Below, piece by piece: positions 24,204 to 34,304 of a stretch of DNA of 64,000 nt (positions are counted from its first letter, which is position 1; the number at the start of each line of letters is the position of its first letter). Location of the stretch: NCBI GenBank assembly GCA_963965975.1, contig OZ014425.1, forward strand, positions 4,539,501 to 4,603,500. Reading direction: 5' to 3'. The notes under the pieces are model-generated. The model worked only from the letters and a program-made list of their open reading frames with translations. It did no database searches and was not told the DNA's origin. Source of the stretch: Xestospongia bergquistia (lineage: Eukaryota; Porifera; Demospongiae; Haplosclerida; Petrosiidae). Both the position numbers and the translations under genes were made by a program.

Positions 24204-25170
24204 TTAATTACGACGAACTTTCATCTCTGTAAACTTGAGAGAGTAACTATCACCTTTCCAGTCATACCAAATTATTCCATTCCATGTACTAACTGATCCT
24301 CCATGATGGTAAGGTCCATTGAGGTGAGATTGAAAACATGAATTAAACCACCAAGCTCCTCTCCATAACCTGGCACAACCACCATTATTGTCTTTAGTAG
24401 AAAACTTACTACCATTGTGGTTATATCCTGGATTACTATCAGTAATAAGACCATCTCCAGCAGTACCAGAGTATCCTCCTACATTAAGTGTGTACTCAGT
24501 AGTGTTGTCTCCAATACTGAATGTAGAGTACTGGGCATAAGCTGTGTTGTTTTCAAAATCTCCAAGATCCACTTGTAGTGTGTTTGCTCTATCTGATGTA
24601 AGACGATGTACTTTACTTAAACCTAGCCAAAATTCTCCAGTAAAGCTGCCAAACCCTTCCTCATAGTCAGTCCAGTTGAGATAAAAGTCAACAGATCCAT
24701 CTTGTCTTCTCTGAAAGACAGTCCATCCACCACCATCAGTCTCCATATCACAGTAGACCTAGTAGAGGACAATATAGGATACAATACATATATCATTTAT
24801 TACCTCAAATGGTGTCTGTCCATCAGGGTTAATAGTATAGATACCACTAGTAGTATTACCTGACTCAAACCATTCCTTACAATCTGTTAGAATTACCAGA
24901 GCTGATATATGTAGATATAGTAATAAAATATAGATAATAGATACTTATCTTACATGGACAAGAACTAGGTCTTGTGGGTGGACAGAAGATGACTTTTTTT
25001 CGATCATCTTCTGTTATACGAATTGCCTTTCCCTTGTTACTGAATATACAGCAGTATTGTTTATAAAGAGAGGGTCCATGTTGTCCTATGTTACAGTCAG
25101 CCATACAATGAGAGGATCCCTGTCCTATACCAGGAGTTGATAACACTAACAAAAAGAAAAGAGCTGCCAT
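24204..25170 (-). CDS. Secreted fibrinogen-related protein, A-type, about 283 aa
   Basis: Exons are 24954-25170, 24804-24883 and 24204-24758. The FReD looks like a mosaic. The calcium-site segment SKFSTKDNNGGCARLWRGAWWF is shared with the truncated copy at 9947-10303, while the variable loop TDSNPGYNHNG and the ending SHLNGPYHHGGSVSTWNG match 13466-14029 and 22479-22968. In exon 1, AKKII is replaced by RKKVI (DDRKKVIFCPP). The frame is intact. An ATG at 25194 is upstream of the preferred start at 25170. Confidence 0.86.
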
Positions 25171-25194
25171 TTTAACTACCACTGTACGTAACAT

Positions 25195-26170
25195 ATATGC
25201 TATGTTGTAACAGTGATGATAAAGTATGAATATTTAGAATTTTTATATACCACGTCATAGTAATGACATTATGTTAATATAATATGATGTACTATAATGT
25301 ATTATAATGTATAATATTAGTGTGTTCTAGTTGCTCACTCACTAGACAATATATCTTTATACTAGTCATATCCATTATCATTACCAAATTCTTACTAGAT
25401 CTCAGGAAGAGGAAATACAGTAAATGAAATAATATAATAGATAAAGACTTGTACAAATTACATAACTTACTATTACTAATGATATATAGTATCCAATGGA
25501 TATTACAGTAGATACCATCTATTGTTAATATTTATTATTATCTATTGAATAGTCATCATTATTTGTGAGTAGCTAATGATGAATACTTAATATCTACTCA
25601 ACAGATAGTAATGATACTCTTGAATATTAATAGTATTCAATTATTAATATTAGTTATAATGATTGATACTAATTAACTATTGAGTATACATTTAATGTAG
25701 GAAGGTACTCTGGTATTGTTTGATATGAACTAATTACTGATATAACTTGGGGCTAGTGGACATAATTATAATGGAATGAAAATAAAACAATTATTGTATT
25801 AATATAATTATTAATTATTGATGTAGTTTATATAATTATACTATAAAAATTCATTTTATCAAAATTAATCAATTCGTAACTTACTTTGGTAAATCACTAT
25901 GTGTGATTAACAAAAGTAGATCATTAGATTATCTGTTGCTTAGCAACTAATTAAACAGTGAGTATTTCATGTGAATTTTGAGTTAATAGTAATCCACTCA
26001 TGTAAACTACAAATAATTTATTGAAATATTTATTAATATTTACATTGATTAATGAATTATTAATTTACAGAAAAATTGTAGTATAATAAAATGTAATAAA
26101 GATATAACATATATCTTTCTATAATTGTTAAATATTGGTTATTCCCAAACATGTTTTTAATTAATATTTG
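25195..26170. repeat. Third copy of the A-type upstream spacer block
   Basis: Aligns by eye with 7812-9240 and 14440-15490. No gene was seen. Near 26060-26170 it reaches the region that in those blocks leads into the stand-alone B-type modules, but the B module itself is absent here. Confidence 0.72.
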
Positions 26171-26214
26171 TTACTACATTTCCTATATATCTAATTTAAA
26201 ATTATCACTATTTG

Positions 26215-26400
26215 ACCATTGTCTTTTGAATGAATTGACTTTCTTCTGTTACTAGATATACAGCAGTATTGTTCATAAAGAGAGGGTCATGTTGTCCCAT
26301 ACTACAATCAGTCATACAGTGAGAGGATCCCTGTCCTAAGCTAATAATATCAGGAGTTAGTAACACTAACAGCAAAAGAACAGCCATTGTAACTAGGATG
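26215..26400 (-). pseudogene. Isolated A-type exon 1 remnant
   Basis: The MAVLLLLVLLTPDII signal peptide, the EQYCC part and a piece towards the lost donor can be read. One base is missing in the CATGTTGTCC segment, which breaks the frame, and no donor follows. It is homologous to 30185-30340 and is followed, like it, by the 26400-26900 block. Confidence 0.75.
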
Positions 26401-26925
26401 TGGATTAACTGTTAAAAACTGCAGTATTTCTATATATCATAGCATGTTACATTAAGCCAGTACTTTACTATACTTTAATGTATTATATTGTAGTATAATG
26501 ATATTTAGTAATATACGTAAATTTTGATGGATAATTACTGATCATTACTGATTATTTTATTGAAGTGTGGGGGAGGGGACTGGTCAGATATAAATGTTTT
26601 GGTTGCAATTAATATTCTAGTAAGTAATTATTAATACAAAGTCAATGTCAAATTAAAACTGTAACAAGCAGGGTTATCCTCAAACATGTATAGATTGATG
26701 GATGAATAATAATATGAATGAATGGATGTATAGATAAACAGATGTACCAAAGAATGGATGAATAGATAGATGGACAGATGGATAGACTAGAAGGAGGTTA
26801 ATTATCATAAATGATTTCTCATTTAATACATTTTATTATTCATAACATATACTCATTACATTTCTCTCATTTATTACAGCAGCTATTATTAGAGTCACTA
26901 TAGGTAGACAATATTTTTCTTCATC
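26400..26925. repeat. Duplicated spacer block with GGATG-rich simple repeat (copy 1)
   Basis: Nearly identical to 30345-30890, including GAAGTGTGGGGGAGGGGACT and a degenerate GGATGGAT/GAATGAAT stretch at about 26690-26790. No gene was seen. Confidence 0.82.
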
Positions 26926-27125
26926 ATATCATGTACTTATACTACAGCAGGTCTACCAGTTAGGTACATATTTATTATATAGTACTTAATATACAGTACA
27001 GTACAGGTAATCTCCCCCTCCCTCTCCTCTCCCCTCCTCCCCCCTCTAGTTATTTAGTTAATAGTTATTTTATCTCTCTGTGTGTTGTTATCATCATAAC
27101 TTGAATATTAGTAATATAGTAGTAC

Positions 27126-27693
27126 CAGACATGGGGCCAAGTACTTTTGAAAGTACTTAAGTAAAGTACAAGTACTTTCAAAAAATCTTAAGTACAAGTA
27201 CAAGTACAAGCTCCAATAATTAAAATGTACTTAAGTATAAGTACAAGTACTTTAGAAAGTACTTAAGTACAAGTACAAGTACAAATGTCTCAACTGGTAG
27301 GTAATGAATTTGGGAGTGGTTATTAGTTTTTGGCAGTCAAACAGAATTACAATAATGGTACATTATCATTATTACATCTTATAAACATTAGCTGTTCGAA
27401 TCTGTCATCGCTTAGTCTACACCTTTCTGGTGTGAAAACCTTTCCCGCAATGCTAAATAGCCTCTCTACAGCTGAAGATTTGATCAATAACATTAGAAGG
27501 ACTTAAAAGACTTAAAGGTACTTCAAAGTACTTATAAGTATTTAAGTACTTGCAAGTACATACCTCAGTACTTGAGTACAAGTACAAGTACTACGCAAAA
27601 ATTAAAAAAGGACTTAAGTACAAGTACAAGTACTTTCATAGATGTACTTATAGTACTTAAGTACAAGTACCAATGTACTTGGCCCCATGCCTG
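27126..27693. mobile_element. hAT-type DNA transposon, non-autonomous, 568 bp, with TIRs and 8-bp TSD
   Basis: The ends read CAGACATGGGGCCAAGTAC (left) and the inverse of CAGGCATGGGGCCAAGTAC (right). The flanking 8-bp duplication AGTAGTAC is at 27118-27125 and 27694-27701. Eight-base duplications and CA-G starts fit the hAT superfamily. Subterminal regions are full of AAGTACTT / AAGTACAAGTAC motifs. The core keeps a relic of a transposase C-terminus on the minus strand (see next entry). Homologous FReD flanks elsewhere, for example near 22265-22280, have a single uninterrupted AGTAGTAC, that is, the empty site. Confidence 0.92.
27350..27500 (-). pseudogene. hAT transposase C-terminal (dimerisation domain) relic
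   Basis: The minus strand encodes SSAVERLFSIAGKVFTPERC followed by RLSDDRFEQLMFI, the conserved hAT dimerisation motif (ERLFS-AG). The rest of the transposase is absent, so the element could move only with a transposase supplied elsewhere. Confidence 0.85.
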
Positions 27694-27905
27694 AGTAGTA
27701 CACACAATATGACACAGTAAATATTACAATAATAACTATAATATAAAAAGACATATACTGTTGTTAGTTGGACATATCTCATATCAAACAATATGTAATA
27801 AAGTATGTAATTAAGAAACAACATAGTTACTAAACTTGTAAATAAAGAGCAATAATTATTATCTGATTGTATCAAATATATAGTGTATATAATAATGAGT
27901 GACTG

Positions 27906-29265
27906 TTAATTACGACGAACTTTCATCTCTGTGAACTTGAGAGAGTATGTGCCACCTTTCCAGTCATACCACAGTATTCCAGTCCAATCAATAACAGCTC
28001 TACTATTAGGATGATAAAGTGCATTGAGATGAGATTGCATACAGAGATTAAACCACCAAGCTCCTTTGTAGACAATGGCACAGGAATCAGCAGTATTATC
28101 ATTGTCATTGTCTTTAGTAGAAAACTTCATACCATTGAGGTAATGTTCACCAACTCCATTTAATGCATCTCCAGCAGTACCAGAATATCCTCCTACATTA
28201 AGTGTATACTCAGTAGTACTGTCTCCAATATTGAATGTAGAGTACTGGGCATAAGCTGTGTTACCATCAAAATCTCCAAGATCCACTCGTAGACTGTTTG
28301 TTCCATTTGATGTAAGACGATGTACTTTACTCAAGCCTAACCAAACTTCTCCAGTAAGGTTACCAAAACCTTCCTCATAGTCAGTCCAGTTACGATAAAA
28401 GTCAACAGATCCATCTTGTCTTCTCTGAAAGACAGTCCATCCACCACCATTAGTCTCCATATCACAGTAGACCTAGTAGAGGACATGAAAATATACAATA
28501 CATATATTAATCAAAGTTTGTTAAAAAATTATAAAAATTAATGAAATGTAGAGATGATGATACAAAGATCTCAAACAAGATCAGAATAGGAATGGCAATC
28601 TAAAAATCTTTACAAAGTAGCTACATTATAGAATCTTATTTCAATATTTCTTTTAAATTTATAATTAGCTATAATATTGTAATAAATTTCTTATTGTTTT
28701 TTATGCCAATCAAACTATGTGGCCTTTGTTTCAGTTATGGTTACTATTTTGGCACTGCTATTTCTACTGTGGCTTTGTTTGATTATAGGTATCACCATCC
28801 CTATTCCATGATTTTTAAAGAAATTTTAATATAATTGTAGAGATAAGTATCATATTTGTTAAAGACAATGTTATACCTTAAAAGATGACATGTTGTCAGG
28901 TTTGATAGAATAGACACCATTCTTATTCTGTCCTTTCCTCAAAGCATCAAGACAATCAAGATAATGTACTTCAGGAGTAGCAGGTGGATCATCAACAAAA
29001 CAAGTACAGTTGTACATTCCTGTCTCCTTTAGTTCTATACAAGTACAGGAGAGATCTTTTTCCTTCTTATCCCTAGGTTTACAACTATAAAGATACTCTA
29101 TAAGAAATAGTTAGTAATAACATATAGGACAACAGTGATGTTATAAAGAAACAATAGTATTACTTCATTGTATATACCTTGTGGATCTGTTGGACAGTTT
29201 ACTGTCACATCAGATATGTAAACAGCAATAGCTAGAAAAAGAACAATGTTGTATTTCACATTCAT
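27906..29265 (-). CDS. Secreted fibrinogen-related protein, B-type, about 291 aa
   Basis: Exons are 29178-29265, 28877-29097 and 27906-28472, with the same lengths (88 and 221 nt) as the gene at 10688-11993. The signal peptide is MNVKYNIVLFLAIAVYISDV. The FReD is subtype 1 but starts METNGGGW instead of METDGGGW. Its variable loop is ALNGVGEHYLNGMKF, its calcium site KDNDNDNTADSCA, and GAWWFNLC follows. The end of the pocket region reads YHPNSRAVIDWTG, diverging from NGGPVSDW elsewhere. The frame is intact. The hAT insertion lies just beyond its 3' end, within the 3' flank block. Confidence 0.86.
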
Positions 29266-29619
29266 TTTATTAAGACACTTTATAAGAATAATGTGTTGTG
29301 TTTTTGGACACCAAATCTCTCTTTAAATAAGCTTGGATTGAAGTGTCAGATCATCATTACACCTGCTTAGTCATGCTCTCACCTGTTCAGTACTGATATG
29401 ATAGTAGACAAACCATATCTAGATACTACAGGTATATAATATCTATTCTTAGATGTAGTAGATAGCATTATGTTATCGATTATAAACAAATGCTGATTAA
29501 TTGACATATCAGCTCTCTGTAGTTGTTTATGGTTTTTTCTAAAGGAACTACCTCAGTGTTATTGGAGCTGACTTATCATTATAAGGTCATATCAACTAAA
29601 TAGTGAGCGATTGTTAATT

Positions 29620-30340
29620 ATGATAACATTCATCTCTGTAAATTTGAGGGAGTAGTTGTCATTTTTCCAATCATACCAAATTATTCCACTAATAGTCCTC
29701 CATGATAATTGAGTGCATTGAGGTAGTATTTAAAAACACCAACTCCTTTCCATCATTTAGCACATAAACCACTACTATCATTGTCATTATCTTTAGTAGA
29801 TAATTTCACATTATCGAGATGACATCAGCAATTTCTAACCAGTCAATCTCCAGCAGTACCAGAATATCCTCCTACATTAAGTGTGTACTTAGTAATACTG
29901 TCTCCAATACTGAATGTAGAATACTGAGCATAAGCTGTGTTATTTTCAAAGTCTCCAAGATCCACTCATAGACTGTTTGTTCCATTTGATGGAAAGTGAT
30001 GTACTTTACTCAAACCTAACCAAAATTCTCCACTAAGGTTACCAAGACCTTCCTCATACTTACTCAGTCCAGTTATGATAAAAGTCAACAGATCCATCTT
30101 GTCTCCTTTGAAAGACAGTCCAAACATCGCCATCAGTCTCCAGACTGATAGACTTGTAGAGGACAGTACAGGATACAATCTCTATTGACTATTACTGGAT
30201 ATACAGCAGTATTGTTCATAAAGAAAGGGTCCATGTTGTCCTATGTTACAGTTAGCCATACAGTGAGAGGATCCCTGTCCTAAACTAATAATATCAGGAG
30301 TTAATAACACTAACAACAAGAGAGCAGCCATTGTAACTAG
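29620..30340 (-). pseudogene. Degenerate FReD pseudogene plus A-type exon 1 remnant
   Basis: The FReD exon (about 29620-30150) has several frameshifts and stops: an extra TACT in the region of the DYEE motif near 30055, and ACATCGCC for the ACCACC of the GGGW codons. It is followed directly by an A-type exon 1 (30185-30340) without exon 2. Same older lineage as 12320, 20116 and 23340. Confidence 0.8.
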
Positions 30341-30344
30341 CATA

Positions 30345-30890
30345 TGTATTCATTGTAAACTGTTAAAACTGCAGTATTTCTATATATCATAGCATGTTAC
30401 ATTATGCCAGTACTTTACTATACTTTAATGTATTATATTGTAGTATAATGATATTTAGTAATATATGTAAATTTTGATGGATAATTACTGATCATTACTG
30501 ATTATTTTATTGAAGTGTGGGGGAGGGGACTGGTCAGATATAAATGTTTTGGTTGCGATTAATATTCTAGTAAGTAATTATTAATACATAGTTAATGTCA
30601 AATTAAAACTGTAACAAGCAGGGTTATCCTCAAGCATGTATAGATTAATGGATGAATAATAATATGAATGAATGGATGTATAGATGAACAGATGTGCCAA
30701 AGAATGGATGTATAGATAGATTAACAGATGGATAGATGGATAGACTAGAAGGAGGTTAATATTAACCTTATCATAAAATGATTTCTCATTTAATACATTT
30801 TATGATTAATATCATATAATCATTAAACTTCACTCATTTATTACAGCAGTTACTATTAGAGTCACTATAAGTAGATAATATCATTGTTTA
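30345..30890. repeat. Duplicated spacer block (copy 2)
   Basis: Near-identical to 26400-26925. No gene was seen. 30890-31090 continues with the TACCAGCAGGTCTACC spacer and the pyrimidine-rich CTCCCCTCC stretch that recurs across the array. Confidence 0.8.
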
Positions 30891-31291
30891 TCATATTATG
30901 TACTAATCATACTACCAGCAGGTCTACCAGTTAGGTACATATGTATTGTATAGTACTTAATATACAGTACAGTACAGGTAATCTCCCCTCCCTCTCCCCT
31001 CCCCTTCTCCCCCTCTCTCTCTGTATTGTTATTTACATAACTTGTTCTTTACATTTAACAACTTAACAAAGTTTATATTTAAAATAATATTAGTAATATA
31101 GTAGTACACACAATATGACACAGTAAATATTACAATAATAACTATAATATAAAAAGATACATATTGTTGTTAGTTGGACATGTCTCATATCAAACAATCT
31201 ATAATAAAGTAGGGAATTTAAAAACAATATAGTTGTTAAACTTGTAAATAAAAAGCAATAATTATTATCTGATTGTAATAATGAGAGATTG

Positions 31292-32282
31292 TTAATTACG
31301 ACGAACTTTCATCTCTGTAAACTTGAGAGAGTATGTACCACCTTTCCAGTCATACCACAGTACTCCACTAGAACTACTAACTGGTCCTCCATTGGGATGG
31401 TAAGGCGCATTGAGATGAGATTGCATACAACCATTAAACCACCAGGCTCCTTTCCAGATGTAGGCACATGAAGCAATGATATTATCATTGTCATTATCTT
31501 TTGTAGAGAACTTCATACCATTGGAACGAGTTGCAACATGGCTGCGACTTGCATCAGTGACCAATGCATCTCCAGCAGTACCAGAGTATCCTCCTGCATT
31601 AAGTGTGTACTTAGTAGTACTGTCTCCAATACTGAATGTAGAGTACTTGGCATAAGCTGTGTTGTTTTCAAAGTCTCCAAGATCCACTCGTAAAGTATTT
31701 GTTCCATCTGGTGTAAGACGATGTACTTTACTCAAACCTAGCCAAAATTCTGCAGTAAGGTTACCAAAGCCTTCTTCATAGTCAACCCAGTTGAGATAAA
31801 AGTCAACAGATCCATCTTGTCTTCTCTGAAAGACACTCCATCCACCACCATCAGTTTCCATATCACAGTAGACCTAGTAGAGGACAGTATAGGATACAAT
31901 ACATATATCATTTATTACCTCAAATGGTGTCTGTCCATCAGGGTTAATAATATAGATACCACTAGTAGTACTACCTGACTCAAACCATCCCTTACAATCT
32001 TTAAACACTATTAAAAATTAAATCAATACATGTACAAGTACATTGTTGTTTACCTGGACAAGTGCTGGGTAATATAGATGAACAAGGAATAAACCTAGTC
32101 AAGCCTGAATTGTCCATAATATGAAATATCTTTCCATTGTTACTAGATGTACAGCAGTATTGTTCATAGAGTGATAAGGTTTTTTGCTCCAGTAGACTGT
32201 TATAATCATCTAAACAATCAGAAGATCCTTCACTTGTACTAGTAGTTAACAATACCACAATTAACATCAAGATAGCCACCAT
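31292..32282 (-). CDS. Secreted fibrinogen-related protein, divergent A-type, about 296 aa
   Basis: Exons are 32054-32282, 31919-31998 and 31292-31873. The N-terminal module is a diverged A type: MVAILMLIVVLLTTSTSEG, then SSDCLDDYNSLLEQKTLSLY and EQYCC. The Cys spacing is kept but about half of the residues have changed. Exon 2 reads CKGWFESGSTTSG. In contrast, the FReD exon is close to those at 4540 and 21088 (TDASRSHVATRSNG loop, KDNDNDNIIASCA). An ordinary domain behind an old N-terminal module again indicates domain-level exchange. Upstream in-frame ATG at 32333. Confidence 0.86.
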
Positions 32283-32339
32283 TTTTATGTTGTTCTTTTC
32301 ACTGAGCAATGATGTAAGGATTGATTCCTTCATTCTTTA

Positions 32340-33568
32340 CATATTAGGCACCATATCAAATTCAGTTATCTTAATGTGTTATAGTAAACATATATGTACT
32401 TCAAAGTGTATAAATAATACATTTCTTGGCTTCTCGTAGAATGCAGGGACTAGTATACTGTCTACTGTCTGGAACATATGAAGTTATTAAAGTCAATTGT
32501 GATACTAAAAATAGTCTTTGGGAGTGCTGCTAACTTCGATACTAAAAATAGAACATTTGCATAATACAAAGTTAAAAAGGATACATAATAATATTATATA
32601 ACAAATGACATTTTAGAGTACAACATAAACATTTAAGCAAAATAAAAATAGCGAGAATAATATCATTCAATATAATATTCACAGGTAAAAGTTATAATAC
32701 AGTTTTATATTCTGTAAACTTGTGAGAGTTATAATCACATTCAATTTATATTATTGAAGTATTAGAACTTTTTATTATATTATGTTGACAAGAATTAGTT
32801 TTTGTAAATGGACAAAAGGACCTTTTGGATCATATTCTGTTAAACAAAATAAATTGTTTTAAATTAACTATATAAATTGATATTTATTCTAACAGACTAA
32901 AAAACAATAGAGATGGTTTAAATGATAATTCAATCCTCTTACTATGACAATCAACAAAGATGTATTATTTACAAGTTCCATTGAATTGTTGATATTATTA
33001 GTTGATTTAGGAAAAAGGTAACCATGTTGCAACAATATTAAATTTATTAATCAAAATGTTTATTAGAGACAGTCCATCCACCACTATCAGTCTCAGTAGA
33101 CTTAGTAGACAGCTTTAAAATATAACTCTACTTGAAAAGGAGTTGACTGATTTTGTTAACATTGTTGACATCTTATGATATAATATGTGAGAACTTAGCC
33201 AATAGGTTTAGTGTGATACTGATGAAGACAATAGACTTACTGTAGTAGTTAAGCTTCATACTGAATTCAATAGTGTTGATATTGTTTAAAATTGTAGATA
33301 GAATATTGAAATTGAAATTTTTTATTATTATTATAAATCAATTAACTTAATGTCATGATGTAGTAATACTCTCTACTAAATAATATTATAATATTTAATA
33401 TTAAAACAAATACTATATATTGCTGCATAATAATTTAGTTAAAGGAAATGTATTAAATCAATTTACTATTATTGATTATATTAATAAGTAATGTCACACG
33501 TATTGTGATGATTTGTTAAGAAAACATTTTGTTAATATAATGTGAGTTATTAATAATAATGTATTAAG
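32340..33568. other. AT-rich region with scraps of FReD sequence
   Basis: No intact gene. Fragments recall FReD genes on the minus strand: TCTGTAAACTTGTGAGAGTT (32712-32731), an A-type exon 1 end near 32790-32845, and GACAGTCCATCCACCAC near 33068. These are probably very old remnants. Confidence 0.5.
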
Positions 33569-33787
33569 TTATGGACAAGAACTAGGTCTTGTAGATGGAC
33601 AGAGGATAAACCTAGTGAGATCATTATCTTTAAAATGAAATCTTTTCCCCCTATTACTAGATATACAGCAGTATTGTTCATAAAGAGAGGGTCCATGTTG
33701 TCCCATATTACAGTCAGTCATACAGTGAGAGGATCCCTGTCCTATACCAGGAGTTGGTAACACTAACAAAAAGAAAAGAGGTGCCAT
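33569..33787 (-). CDS. Stand-alone A-type exon 1: 72-aa small secreted Cys-rich peptide or orphan exon
   Basis: A fully open frame from MAPLFFLLVLPTPGIGQG through EQYCC to CPSTRPSSCP, ending in TAA exactly where other copies have their splice donor (TGTCCA then T-GTAAG). No exon 2 or FReD exon follows to the left for several kb. The mature peptide would have six or seven Cys. It may be an orphan exon left by a deletion, but the signal peptide and Cys pattern are undamaged, unlike the other isolated copies near 26215 and 37400. Confidence 0.5.
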   Translation of the reverse strand: MAPLFFLLVLPTPGIGQGSSHCMTDCNMGQHGPSLYEQYCCISSNRGKRFHFKDNDLTRFILCPSTRPSSCP

Positions 33788-33789
33788 TT

Positions 33790-34300
33790 TAACAAGCCTC
33801 TGTAAGTAATATATATGTTATGTTGTAATAGATGATGATAAAGTATGAATATTTAGGATTGTTGTATACCACATCATAGTAATAATATTATATTAATATG
33901 CTGTGCTGTACTATAATGTATTATATTCTATTATTATATAATTAGTACGTTGTAATTAAATTAATTACTCATTTACTAGATACTATTGTTTGTTAATTAA
34001 TCAAGTAATTCTTTAAAAATAATGTAATACTATTATCTAATTAACAATTTAGTGATCTTATCAATGATGAGTCAAGTAGTCATGTATATATCAGATTATG
34101 TTAAAACTAATTGGTTGTTTTAATTAACCAATTAAAGTTTTATTCTAATTGCTAAAACTATCCTTTTACAGAATAAGAGGTGATTGATCTATTGGTACCT
34201 AACATTTGTCAAACATTTCTTACTGCTTGTTTCAGTAGATTAACACTAGTCAAACTAGTCATACTTGTTTATACTAGTTGAACTGGTCATACTTGTTTAT
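33790..34300. repeat. Left copy of segmental duplication flank
   Basis: Homologous to about 37500-37890, including a palindromic AATTGGTTGTTTTAATTAACCAATT element (here near 34109). About 34235-34320 has degenerate ACTAGTTAAACTGGTCATAC repeats, apparently the remains of the mucin-like coding repeat seen at 41090-41600. Confidence 0.7.
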
Positions 34301-34304
34301 TATA

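Noticed and set aside
27657..27875. 72-aa minus-strand frame
   Set aside because: Covers the hAT end and the 3' flank block; low-complexity composition and not conserved as a frame in the other flank copies.
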